Shown in pieces: positions 7,708-16,909 of a stretch of DNA of 26,076 nt (its first letter is position 1; the number at the start of each line of letters is the position of its first letter). The stretch lies in contig JAFTDQ010000008.1 in assembly GCA_017454075.1 (NCBI GenBank), positions 1 through 26,076 of the forward strand, in the 5' to 3' direction. The DNA is from Clostridia bacterium. GTDB lineage: Bacteria > Bacillota_A > Clostridia > Oscillospirales > CAG-272. The notes under the pieces were generated by a model. It saw only the letters and a program-made list of their open reading frames with translations, ran no database searches and had not been told where the DNA came from. A program made the position numbers and the translations under genes.

Positions 7708-10350
7708 ATGTCGGAAAAAACATACGGACAGTACGCGGGAGGACCGGTGGATCTCAGCCCCTGGGCGTATATCTGGCGCGCTGACCGGAAAATACAGGAC
7801 GTGCCGGAGGCGGATTTCATTCCTCACCGCCTCAAAAGAATAGACGGAATATACCGCACTCACCTCGACGTGCTCGGTCCTGATCAGGCGAAGACGCTCT
7901 GTTACAGCAATCAGCCGGACATGCTCGAGAAATTCCTTCCGAAGCCGGAAAATCCCCTTCTTACCGGGCTGCTCTGGGTCGGCGGGATCACCGACTACGC
8001 CGTCGAGCTCGACTGGGGCGATAACGCTCCGTCCGAAAAAGACGTCGAGGTAAGGACCTACCCCACGGTCTGGGGATGGTTCGGATGGACCGTCGACCGG
8101 CTCATGACGAAGCGCGGGGAAAAAGAAAACGGCAGGGTCTGGATCTACGACCCGCCTCAGGGTCTCATGATAGACCACAGCTACAATTCACGTGTAAGGG
8201 CGCAGACCGAGATGATCTCGGTATTCGCCCCCGCCGGGACTCCGATCCCCCGGGTGCGCGTCACAGGCGACAGCCTCGGCACCTGGAAAGAGCTTGAGTT
8301 CTCGGTCGAGCCGACCTCGGAGGGCGGTCTCGACGGATGGGACGGCGATTATTCCGCTCACGTCGCGGTCATCCGCGACGTGCGGAGGGAAAACGGTAAA
8401 ACCGTTTTCAGATGTCTCTACACCGACGTTTCGAGACACGGACTCGACAGCCGCATCACCGTGATAACGGACAGGGAGAAAAACCTCGGCGCGACGGTGC
8501 TCCTGCGTGAGATCGCGGCGGGACCCGTGTACGTGCCCGAGGCGGGGCTCTATTTCAGACCGTCGGGATGCCCGACGGACTGCGCCGGATACGAAGCGGA
8601 AAACGCCGCGCGGCTCGACAGCGGTATACGCCGCAGGGTCGCCGCTCATCCCGAGGCGAAAAGCTGGGAGGAAACCATAAAGAACGTCCGTCTGTGGCGA
8701 TGCCCCGACGGGACCGAAATAACGCCTTTCCCGGAATCCCCCGCGCCGGAGGTCAGGATCGACGTACCGGACAAGCGCTGGCAGGCGATGTACGAGCTCG
8801 CCGTCGAGCAGCTCCGCGGTCCGAACATGTGGGGCTTCCTCGGGGCAGAGGTCTTCAGGGTCGCCGCCGCCATGGAAATGGCGGGTCTTCACGCCGAGGC
8901 GGACAGGATATACGATTATTTTCTCGCCTCCCCGGGAGTCAAGCCGGACGGAGATTTCCCGGACGGGGACGGCGCTCTCGAATGGGCGAAGACCATGCGG
9001 CACGACATGGCGTACGCGCACGAGGGCTGTCATTCATCGACCGGCGGCCTGCTCTACGCGATGATGCACCGGTATTTTATGACGGACGACCGCGAGTGGT
9101 TCGAAACCCGTCTGCCGAGACTTAAAAAAGCGGCCGACTGGATAATCCGGATGCTGAGGACCTATATGAAGGACGAATGCCCGGAGCGCGAAAAGCTTCA
9201 CGTCGCCGGGCTTATGCCGCCCTGCTTCTACGGCGACTACGCGCTCCCGGCAAGCGACTGGCACTGGTATTACCACGACAACGCCGCGCATCAGCTCGGG
9301 CTGAAATTCTTCGCGAAGGCGCTGACCGAGATCGGCGACCCCGACGCCGCCCGCTACACCGCCGAGGCGGAAAAATACGAGAGCGACATAAAGGCGGCCG
9401 TCGGAAGAGAATCCCTCCTCGCCCCGGTGCGCAGAGGGGATGACGGGATATGGCGCAGTTTCATACCGCGCATGGCCTACGGAGGCGGTCTCCTTCAGTT
9501 CGGCGAGGAAACAAACATTCCCCAGTTCGCGGGAGGGATCAGCGACCTGTTCCACGGCGCCCTTCCGCTCGCGCTCGTCGGCGGAGCGATTGATCCCTGC
9601 GACCGCAGAATGGCGGGGACCGTCGACGCGATGGAATACGGCGGGCTGAAGCTCAATCTCGCCCGTCTTGAAAAACTTGCGCACCCGACGGCGACCGAGG
9701 AGGACCGCATAGCGGCTGAAAAGCTCGCCGCGGAATCGGCGGCGTCAAAGCGCACAAACGTTCCTCCGGACCTCGGCGACGTCTGGTTCTGGAACACTTT
9801 CAGCAACCTGCCGAAGCTCGCATACAACGCAAACGTGTATCTGAGGGAGGACGACGTGCCGTCGTTCCTGCGCTTCTTCCTCAATCATTCGGCCGTCATG
9901 GTCGGGTCGAACGGCAAGCTCTGGGAACACGCGCATCCCGACGTTTACGCAGAATGTGAAAATCCCGACAACGGCACGGCCGGCTGGTTCGTCGAGCTGT
10001 TCAGATTCATGCTCGTGATGGAGGACGGCGATTCGCTGTGGATCGCGAAGGGCACGCCGAGGGCGTGGCTGTCGCAGGGCAGCGAAATTTCCGTCGCGTC
10101 CGCCCCGACCGCCTACGGAGACTGTTCGTTCAGCATAAAATCCGACGCCGAAAACGGGATCATAACCGCGGAGGTGAGCGTCGGGGACCGCAGGCCCCTG
10201 CCGCGGCTCAGACTCAGACTCCGTCATCCGGACGGCGCGAAAATAGCCGGCGCGACGGTGAACGGACGCCCGGTTTCCATCGATCCGGACGGCGAGACCG
10301 TCACGGTCCCGGCGCCGCGCGGAAAGCTTGAAATAATCGCCCGCTACTGA
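7708..10350 (+). CDS. Large six-hairpin-glycosidase-like protein, unassigned family
   Basis: 880 residues, no signal peptide. I placed the start at ATG 7708 because GAGG sits five bases upstream; a GTG at 7702 is in frame but collides with that site. The N-terminal third is beta-rich (PWAYIWRADRK at about 17-27, GDNAP near 110). The middle is alpha-helical with paired helices typical of (alpha/alpha)6 glycosidases: GDFPDGDGALEWAK and AHEGCHSSTGGLLYAMMHRYF near 410-455, then DWHWYYHDNAAHQLGLKFF near 520. The C-terminal part is a beta-domain (GTPRAWLSQGSEISV near 790). This resembles GH78/GH95/GH127-like architectures, but I cannot assign a family or catalytic acids. It is the last gene before the terminator, so it probably trims an imported oligosaccharide. 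Confidence 0.6.
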   Translation: MSEKTYGQYAGGPVDLSPWAYIWRADRKIQDVPEADFIPHRLKRIDGIYRTHLDVLGPDQAKTLCYSNQPDMLEKFLPKPENPLLTGLLWVGGITDYAVELDWGDNAPSEKDVEVRTYPTVWGWFGWTVDRLMTKRGEKENGRVWIYDPPQGLMIDHSYNSRVRAQTEMISVFAPAGTPIPRVRVTGDSLGTWKELEFSVEPTSEGGLDGWDGDYSAHVAVIRDVRRENGKTVFRCLYTDVSRHGLDSRITVITDREKNLGATVLLREIAAGPVYVPEAGLYFRPSGCPTDCAGYEAENAARLDSGIRRRVAAHPEAKSWEETIKNVRLWRCPDGTEITPFPESPAPEVRIDVPDKRWQAMYELAVEQLRGPNMWGFLGAEVFRVAAAMEMAGLHAEADRIYDYFLASPGVKPDGDFPDGDGALEWAKTMRHDMAYAHEGCHSSTGGLLYAMMHRYFMTDDREWFETRLPRLKKAADWIIRMLRTYMKDECPEREKLHVAGLMPPCFYGDYALPASDWHWYYHDNAAHQLGLKFFAKALTEIGDPDAARYTAEAEKYESDIKAAVGRESLLAPVRRGDDGIWRSFIPRMAYGGGLLQFGEETNIPQFAGGISDLFHGALPLALVGGAIDPCDRRMAGTVDAMEYGGLKLNLARLEKLAHPTATEEDRIAAEKLAAESAASKRTNVPPDLGDVWFWNTFSNLPKLAYNANVYLREDDVPSFLRFFLNHSAVMVGSNGKLWEHAHPDVYAECENPDNGTAGWFVELFRFMLVMEDGDSLWIAKGTPRAWLSQGSEISVASAPTAYGDCSFSIKSDAENGIITAEVSVGDRRPLPRLRLRLRHPDGAKIAGATVNGRPVSIDPDGETVTVPAPRGKLEIIARY

Positions 10351-10360
10351 TTTCATATCA

Positions 10361-10397
10361 AAAATCCGCCCCGCAAACCGCTGGGCGGACCTTTTTT
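10361..10397. terminator. Bidirectional intrinsic terminator between convergent operons
   Basis: A seven-base stem TCCGCCC (10365-10371) pairs with GGGCGGA (10383-10389) around an 11-base loop. On the + strand it is followed by CCTTTTTT; on the - strand the complement of AAAA (10361-10364) provides the T tract. It lies 11 bases after the + strand stop and 4 bases before the - strand stop, so one hairpin serves both clusters. Confidence 0.85.
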
Positions 10398-10400
10398 CGT

Positions 10401-13061
10401 TTACATGAACATTCCTATCGTGAATATCTGCCCGGGACGGAGCGAAATCGAAGCGGTTTCCGAACCGAGCGCGAGGCTTCTGACGTACGTTTCCTCGGGA
10501 GTGAGGAGATCGACGTGTGCGAACTTTTTGAAAGTCTTCAGAGTTGCCGTCACCTCGTCACGCGATACGTTGTAGCCGCGTACGACGGTCCCGCGCCCGT
10601 CCTCGGATCCCTTGACCGCCGTTATTACGACGGAATTGCCGCGGGACGGCGTCATCTCAAACAGAGTCATTTCCCTGCCGAGGACCTTTTCGGCGTTTTC
10701 AAGCGGCCGGTAGAAGAGGTCCGGAAGCCCGGCGATCTGGACAAACGGTCTTCCGCCCGTGAATTTGCTGCGGTCGGCCGGTCGGGCGAAGGAGCAGAGC
10801 GGCTCGGAAAACTCCTGAGATTTTATCGCGACCCCGGCAGTCAGGGGATCGCCGGCGAAGGGATATACCCCGAGCCGGAAGGTATAGCTGCCCTGCATCT
10901 GACTGTCCGACGTGCGCCACGTCTCCATCTGACGGTCCCGGTTTTCCCAGTTCCCGGTTATTCTCCCGACGCAGCGGAGGAGCGTGACGGCGAGCGTCCC
11001 GTCCGCGGTATGCTCGTACTCATAGCTTCCCTGGTTGAGCACCGCGACCCCCGCGCCGTTTTCGGAGACTCCGACGTATCCGGTGTCCGGATGCTGTCTG
11101 CCTCCCTGCGCAAGATCCCGGCGGTCTCTCAGAACGCAGTCGAAGGGCGAACCGGCAAAGCTCATATCCGTCTCCGTCCCGGTCGGGAACAGGACTCTCA
11201 GGCGGTGATCCTTCGCCGTGTTGTCGACGGTCAGCTCGCATCCCAGTATCGTGTCGCCCTTTTTGAGCGACAGTCTCATACGGACCGAAAGCTTTTTTCG
11301 CTCGCCGGAGCGGAAAACCTCCGGCTCTGTCGTAACGATGCGCGCGCTCTCGAGCCCGTTCTCCGCCTCGACCGAGATCCGGCAGACGGAGTTTTCACTC
11401 GTCACGATCCCCGAGCCGTCGTTTTCCTCGTAAACGTACGAGTCGCCCCGGTCGTCGTTGTCCTCAAGGAGGAAAAGCCCCTTAAGCGTCCTGCCGGTCC
11501 GCTTGTCGGTGAGATCGACCGTGCCGTTTTCCCTGATCTCGGCGCGGAGAAATTCGTTTTCCATCACGCACGGATCGGCGTTTTCGGGTAATGAGGGAAC
11601 AAGCTCCCCGTTCTTCTGATTCAGGACGAACACCTTGTAGGAAAAACCGGGCATCTCGGGGACGTCGAGCAGAAGGTCGTAAACGTTCACCTCGGTCTCG
11701 CCGGGAAGGTTTATCGGGCTGAGCACCCTTTTCCCGCGGTTTTTCGAAACGGATTTCAGCACAAACGGCACTTTCGAGCCGTCTGGCGCCGTCACGTCGA
11801 AGCATCCCCTGTCCTCGTCCGACGGGATCTCCACCCTGACCGGGACGGGGCCGCCGCGCCTGCCCGTTACCGTGTTCGCGACGAGGATGAGATATTCGTC
11901 TCCCCTCAGCCCTTCCCTGTCAACGTGGTCGAGAAGCGATATCGAATATCGCTCTGTGAGATCCGTCAGGTTCTCGCGTATCCTCTCGAACCTGTCGTGC
12001 ATATGTCGGTGGACGGCGTCGAGAGAGCAGCCGCAGATGCTGTCGTGAGGATGGTTTTCTATGATAAGCTTCCACAGATAGCGCATATAGTCGGAGGGAT
12101 ACTCCCTGACCCCCGTCGCGCCGCAGATCGCGCAGAGCGGCTCGAGGACGTTTTCGATCTCTGTCTGGCACTCCGCGTTTGCAAGCTTGAGATCAGCTCT
12201 CGACGAGAGCGTACCCGGGAGGACCTGTCCGGCCTCCCCGCGTCTGAGCTCGCCCGTGACCGTGACGAGCTTTTTGCCGGAAGCGTCTATATCCGCCTTC
12301 ACTCTCTGAAGGAACTCCGGGAGGGTGTCCTGGAAAAGCCGCTCGTCCGGGGAGAGCAGTTCTCTGACTTTTTCGATTATTCCGGTCAGGTTCTCCTGCG
12401 CCTCCAGGTGATCTACCCCGTTCATGAGAAGGTATTCGGAGGTCATAGCCCTGCCCTCCGCTGTTTCGCGGCGGTTCCTGATAAGTCCGAGCGCCGCCTC
12501 GGGGTCCTCCGGAAGGCGCTGGGCGTTGTTGTACCAGAAGGCCATGTGCTCGCATAGGACCTCCGAGCCGTCGGGAGATCTCCAGTAAAACTCAAGCGGA
12601 TCGGGCTTTCCGGTCGAAAATCCCCTGCCGAAAACGCAGGTGTCGAGCCCGAAGCCGCGAAGTATCTGAGGAAGCTGAGAGATCAGTCCGAACTGATCGG
12701 CGGCGTACCCGACGTTCATGCTCCCGCCGAAGCTGCGGGCGATCGACCTTCCGATGATGAGATTTCTGATCGTCGCCTCGCCGCTCGTCAGATAAAAATC
12801 GTTCTGAACGTACCATGGGCCGACGAGTATCCTGCCCTTTTTGACGTGCTCCTCGAGCACCTGACGGCGCGAGGGCCTTATCGCGAGATAGTCCTCCAGG
12901 ACTATCGTCTGGGCGTCGAGGTGAAAACGGAAATTTCCGTCCTTTTCGAGGATTTCGAGAAGATTGTCGATCAGGTCGACGAGCCTCATGCGGAAATTTT
13001 CAAACGGAAGGTACCATTCTCTGTCCCAGTGGGTATGAGAAATAATGCAGTAATTCGTCAT
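10401..13061 (-). CDS. GH38 alpha-mannosidase
   Basis: 886 residues from the ATG at 13061. A longer reading to 13121 is possible, but it would cross the upstream gene's stop and a strong hairpin, and GGGGA lies 11 bases before 13061. GH38 zinc and catalytic residues are visible: HTHWDREW at residues 9-16 (H11, D13 as ligands), the nucleophile D122 in GYAADQFG, and the late metal His in NHPHDSICG. The residue after DQFG is Leu, where many members have His. These enzymes remove alpha-linked mannose by a retaining mechanism; bacterial relatives act on mannosides such as mannosylglycerate or trimmed glycans. There is no signal peptide, so it works on an imported substrate in the cytoplasm. It is the last gene of the - strand operon, before the shared terminator. 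Confidence 0.92.
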   Translation of the reverse strand: MTNYCIISHTHWDREWYLPFENFRMRLVDLIDNLLEILEKDGNFRFHLDAQTIVLEDYLAIRPSRRQVLEEHVKKGRILVGPWYVQNDFYLTSGEATIRNLIIGRSIARSFGGSMNVGYAADQFGLISQLPQILRGFGLDTCVFGRGFSTGKPDPLEFYWRSPDGSEVLCEHMAFWYNNAQRLPEDPEAALGLIRNRRETAEGRAMTSEYLLMNGVDHLEAQENLTGIIEKVRELLSPDERLFQDTLPEFLQRVKADIDASGKKLVTVTGELRRGEAGQVLPGTLSSRADLKLANAECQTEIENVLEPLCAICGATGVREYPSDYMRYLWKLIIENHPHDSICGCSLDAVHRHMHDRFERIRENLTDLTERYSISLLDHVDREGLRGDEYLILVANTVTGRRGGPVPVRVEIPSDEDRGCFDVTAPDGSKVPFVLKSVSKNRGKRVLSPINLPGETEVNVYDLLLDVPEMPGFSYKVFVLNQKNGELVPSLPENADPCVMENEFLRAEIRENGTVDLTDKRTGRTLKGLFLLEDNDDRGDSYVYEENDGSGIVTSENSVCRISVEAENGLESARIVTTEPEVFRSGERKKLSVRMRLSLKKGDTILGCELTVDNTAKDHRLRVLFPTGTETDMSFAGSPFDCVLRDRRDLAQGGRQHPDTGYVGVSENGAGVAVLNQGSYEYEHTADGTLAVTLLRCVGRITGNWENRDRQMETWRTSDSQMQGSYTFRLGVYPFAGDPLTAGVAIKSQEFSEPLCSFARPADRSKFTGGRPFVQIAGLPDLFYRPLENAEKVLGREMTLFEMTPSRGNSVVITAVKGSEDGRGTVVRGYNVSRDEVTATLKTFKKFAHVDLLTPEETYVRSLALGSETASISLRPGQIFTIGMFM

Positions 13062-13085
13062 GTCGTGTTTTTCCCCGTTAAACGA

Positions 13086-13107
13086 CCGCCCGGCGGGAGC
13101 CGGGCGG
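13086..13107 (-). other. Intercistronic hairpin
   Basis: A perfect nine-base GC stem (CCGCCCGGC / GCCGGGCGG) with a four-base loop sits three bases after the dehydrogenase stop and 24 bases before the mannosidase start. On the transcribed strand it is followed by TCGTTTA, a poor T tract, so full termination is unlikely. It could stabilise the upstream mRNA end or reduce mannosidase expression. Confidence 0.6.
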
Positions 13108-13110
13108 ATT

Positions 13111-14148
13111 TCAGAATTCAACTATGGTCTTTATCACTCTGCGGCTGTCGGGCGGGCAGAACGCCGGCGCGCATTCGGAAAACGGCACCGTGTCGGTTAT
13201 TATGCTTTTCATCCTGAGATCACAGCTTGCCATGATCCCGGCGACCGCCTCGAGATTGCCGAACTCACCCATGATCCCGGTCATTTTCAGCTCTTTCGCG
13301 ACAAACGCGTCAAAGTCAAAGACGATGTCGTCCCGCTCGTAAAAGCCGATAAGCGCGACGGAGGCGCATCTTTCGGCGAGTCTGACGCACTGTCCGAGAG
13401 ACGAGGCCGCGCCGGAGCATTCGAGGATATAATCGGCGTGTTTTCCGCCCGTCAGTCTGAGAAGTTCCTCTTCGGGGTCCGTCTCGGAGCTGTTTATCGT
13501 CCCCGTTATACCGAGACCCATGGCCTTTTCCAGTTTGAAGGCGTTCCTGCCGAGCATATAGACCTGTCCCGCGCCCTTGTTGAGCGACAAGGCTGCCGCC
13601 GACATACCTATGCTGCCCGTCCCGATAACGACGACGACGGAATCCCCGTTCATATCCATTTTTTTGACCCCGCCGTAGGCGACGGAAAGCGGCTCGCAGA
13701 GGGCGGCGTCCATGAGCGGCACGTTGTCCGCAAGACGGTAAACGTGTCTCTCCGGTATGACGTAATATTCGGCGAACGCGCCCGGCCAGATGGGGTCTAT
13801 CGTCCCGACGTTCAGGCGAGCGGAACAGTTTCCGTAATCCCCGGCAAGGCATGCGGCGCATTTCCCGCAGGAAACGAAATTGTCCCCGACCACGCGGTCG
13901 CCGGGCTTCACCTTCCCGACCTCGCCGCCGACCTTCTCGACGACGCCGGACCATTCGTGCCCGAGACGTATCGGATAGGTCGCCTGTCCTTTCTTTACAA
14001 ATCCGCTCTTGCCGGAAAAAAGGGCGTAGTCCGTCCCGCAGATGCCGCAATATTTGATTTTTACCAGGACGTCGTGCCCGCCCGGCACGGGAATCGGGAG
14101 ATCGGTAAATTCCCCTTTGCCCGGAGAAACAGCCTGAAATACAATCAT
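13111..14148 (-). CDS. Zinc-dependent medium-chain alcohol dehydrogenase (sorbitol/L-iditol dehydrogenase type)
   Basis: 345 residues, the normal size for the family. Catalytic zinc ligands are C37 in GICGTD, H64/E65 in GHEWSG and E152 in LCEPLS. The structural zinc cysteines are all present (C94, C97, C100, C108). The dinucleotide motif is IGTGSIG (175-181). Members oxidise a secondary alcohol of a polyol or sugar acid, such as sorbitol, galactitol or an aldonate, using NAD(P). The substrate cannot be chosen from sequence alone. The start lies 21 bases downstream of the beta-helix pseudogene stop without a clear ribosome binding site, so expression probably depends on read-through transcription of the operon. 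Cytoplasmic. Confidence 0.9.
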   Translation of the reverse strand: MIVFQAVSPGKGEFTDLPIPVPGGHDVLVKIKYCGICGTDYALFSGKSGFVKKGQATYPIRLGHEWSGVVEKVGGEVGKVKPGDRVVGDNFVSCGKCAACLAGDYGNCSARLNVGTIDPIWPGAFAEYYVIPERHVYRLADNVPLMDAALCEPLSVAYGGVKKMDMNGDSVVVVIGTGSIGMSAAALSLNKGAGQVYMLGRNAFKLEKAMGLGITGTINSSETDPEEELLRLTGGKHADYILECSGAASSLGQCVRLAERCASVALIGFYERDDIVFDFDAFVAKELKMTGIMGEFGNLEAVAGIMASCDLRMKSIITDTVPFSECAPAFCPPDSRRVIKTIVEF

Positions 14149-14169
14149 ATCTTTAATTATCCAAGTCAG

Positions 14170-16830
14170 TTATTTAAGTGTAGTGAACGTCTCGTATCCG
14201 TATTTTCCGCCGAGACGTACCGTCCCGGTCTCGGAGACGGTGCCGCTGAACTTTTTCATGATCCTTGAAGCCGTGCCGTCGCCCGAGAAAGGCACGACGC
14301 AGTTCACGAGACTTACCCGTCCGGTGCCGCCCATGAGCATGACCGGCGTCGCCGTATTGCCGGACGCGAAGGTGAAGGTCCTTATATTGACATTTCCGCC
14401 CTGGATGACGAAGCAGTTCGTCGGCGTTCCGAAGCCGGCGCCGCCGAACACGTTGAGCGTTCCGGTGAAATTCTGTCCCGTCGTGAAATACGTCCTTGAA
14501 ATGGCGTCGCCGAGCGAGACGTCGCCGGGGGCGATCAAGTTGAGCACGCCCGCCTGATCGATGACGAAGGAGTTACAGCATCCGTCGGCACCGCACTGAA
14601 CGAAGGTGCCGCTTGTCACCTTCCCGTCCTGTTCCTCAAAGCGGAAAACCGCCTTTGCGCCGAGCCCGAAAGCGCCGAGAACGTGCTCGTTCTCATTGTA
14701 TCCGAAAACGAAATACTCGGTCGTTTTGATGAACGTCCCGAAGACGAGATCGTTGAACCTGTCCGGGGAATAACCGCCCGTCAGATTGTGCTTCGCGAGC
14801 TCGTACGGCTGATGCTGATTGAGATGGACGTTCTCTATCCAGCCCTCTCCCGAGTTGTTCCCGACGAACATCCCGGTCTTTATAGCGATCCCGGCGCAGT
14901 TGCGCACGTAGTGCCCGGTCGAGTCGTTGGTCCCGAAATCCATGTACTGATACGCGTTTGCTATGTTGACGTTTATCGCGTACGTCTCCGGGCCGAGCGA
15001 ACGGACCGTATAGGACTATTTGACGAAATTATCGTAGTCCTGTTCGGGATACCAGGCGAGGAAGCCCCTTATTCCCGATTTTTCCTCAAGACTTATGGCG
15101 GCCGCTCCGTTCGGCTTTCCCTTGCCCGAATAAATGAGCAGGCATGAGCCGTCGAGCGCGAAGGCGTCGTAGCACCATACGCCGAGCGTGCCGCTGAGCT
15201 CAACCCCTGTGGGAACGGTCAGATTTCCGTATATCGCAAACCGGCCGTTCGGGATGAGAACCACCCCGCCCCCCTGGGTTTTCATGTAATCGAGCGCGTT
15301 CTGGATGGCGTCGGTACAGTCGGTCTTTCCGTCCGCCGCCGCGCCGTACTCGGTAATGCTGACAATCTTTTTGGTGGCCGGCATGGGAAGAGTATCTTTG
15401 TAAACGTGATAGCCGCCGATCTTTGCCGTTTCGACGGTCTTGTCGTCTTTTTTGAATACGGAAGCCGACGTTATATAGTTTTCGGCTTCTTTTTTGAAGG
15501 TGCAGCCGTAAAAATATCCGGCCGACCTGCCGCCGCCGTCGGTAAATACGCGCGGCGAAGAGAAGGTGCATCCGACGCACGATATCACGCCGGATCTGGC
15601 GAGCAGAGCGTATCCGTTCGAGTTCACGGAGACCTCGACGTCTGTCAGACTGAGCGTCGCTCCGGCGCTGACGGAAACGGCGTTTTTGAACTTTCCGCTT
15701 ATCTGTCCGTCCTCTATCTTTACGTTGTTCGTATAAGTGTTTCCCGTGACGACGGCCGCCGTGCAGATGCGGTCCGCCGTCGCCGTGAATCCGGTGAGCG
15801 CGGTCCCTATCCCGTGCGCCGCGTTAATAAGAACGCCGACGTTGCAGTCCTTTATTTCCGTTTTTGTGATCGCGCCGCTCGTCACGCCGTCCCCGCCCGG
15901 ATCCTCGTCGAGCTGGATGCCGACGCTGAGCCCCCGGAGGGACGTCCCGTACATACCCGTGGCGTCGCCGTGGTAGAGCAGGATGCCGGTGCAGTTTTTG
16001 AAGCAGTATTCCGTCACCGACTCCTTCTCGGAGTCCGAAAGCGGGGATATGACGTTTCCTATCCAGTATTCGGGCGAGACGCTGACGTTTTCAAATCTCG
16101 AGCAGTCCGCGCTGTGATTGAGGAGCGCCCCCTGATGAAGCGCCGTCATATAGACGTTCGTTATGCTCGCGAGCCCGCAGGCGGTGTTTTTCGCCTCGCC
16201 TATCGAGATCCCGTAATATGAGTTGACAAGCGTCAGGTTTTCTATCGTGACCTGACACGACGTGCCTCCCGCGAACACCGTGGGAGCCATCGGAACGGGC
16301 TCCGCCGCGTTCTGATTGGTATAAAAAACCGTAAGGTTGCGGAGTCCCGAGGAGGCGTTCAGTTTAATGAACGAATAAAACGACTGCGCCGTTTTTCCCC
16401 TGTAATCCGTGAGAAGGATCGTCCCGCGCGTGCCTGCCGGCTCTTTTTCCGGGCTGACCCAGTCTCCGCAGAGCGTCACGTTTGACGGGACGTTCAGCTG
16501 ACCCGAAATATAATATCTGCCCGCGGGGATATATACGGTCCCACCGCCGGTGATCTCGGCGGCGGCGATGGCCTTGTCAAAAGCGCCGGTGTCGTCCGTG
16601 ACCCCGTCGGCCTTCGCTCCGTAATTCATCACGTTCCTCGAGCCGATGACGAGGTCGTCCTCGGGGTAGTGACCCGTCGGGATAAACTCCCTTTTCTCGC
16701 CGCGCGCGTAGTAGTAATCCGGTTCCGGCTCGACCGGGACAACTGGATCTCCTCCGTCGCACGCGAAAAGCGCCGCGCACATTACGGCGGCGACCGTGAC
16801 GGATATTATCTTTCGGAAAATGTTTTTCAT
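14170..16830 (-). pseudogene. Double beta-helix pectate-lyase-3-like lipoprotein interrupted by an in-frame TAG
   Basis: The frame starts at ATG 16830 with GGAG 11 bases upstream and encodes a lipoprotein signal ending LFAC (Cys24). Two beta-helix entry motifs follow: GGGTVYIPAGRY near residue 94 and GGGVVLIPNGRF near 520. After residue 604 (DYDNFVK) there is a TAG at 15016-15018. The same frame then continues without a break through SYTVRSLGPETYAIN for 281 more residues to a TAA at 14170. The downstream part aligns with the second beta-helix of the intact paralogue at 2-2140, so the stop truncates a real domain. The simplest reading is a point nonsense mutation, which would leave a 604-residue product or nothing useful. 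Read-through or a sequencing error cannot be excluded. Only one internal ATG (14943) exists for the rest, with no ribosome binding site that I can see. Confidence 0.8.
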
Positions 16831-16843
16831 CGGGTATTTGTCT

Positions 16844-16892
16844 CCGGACGGTTGATATGCTCCGTCCGGGGCGGCGTTTTACCGTCCCGGAC
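16844..16892 (-). promoter_or_regulatory. Two overlapping alternative hairpins in the gap before the beta-helix gene
   Basis: Within the 79-base gap, CCGTCCGG (16862-16869) can pair with CCGGACGG (16844-16851), while the overlapping GTCCGGG (16864-16870) can pair with CCCGGAC (16886-16892). The two stems cannot form together. The first stem ends close to the ribosome binding site of the next gene. It could tune translation, but may be a by-product of GC-rich sequence. Confidence 0.35.
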
Positions 16893-16909
16893 AGAGATTG
16901 CGGTGGTTT

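Noticed and set aside
13061..13121. Longer N-terminus for the mannosidase from 13121
   Set aside because: It would overlap the dehydrogenase stop and read through a strong hairpin; the family motif HTHWD starts eight residues after the ATG at 13061, as in relatives.
13060..14268. 402-codon open frame on the + strand opposite the alcohol dehydrogenase
   Set aside because: It is antisense to a gene with complete zinc ligands and shows no domain of its own. The same holds for the long + strand frame at 20877-21959 opposite the NPCBM-like gene and for the - strand frame at 416-1417.
15016..15018. TAG reassigned to a sense codon
   Set aside because: The esterase gene ends in TAG directly before a strong terminator, and the other complete genes end in TGA or TAA, so a genome-wide reassignment is not supported by this window.
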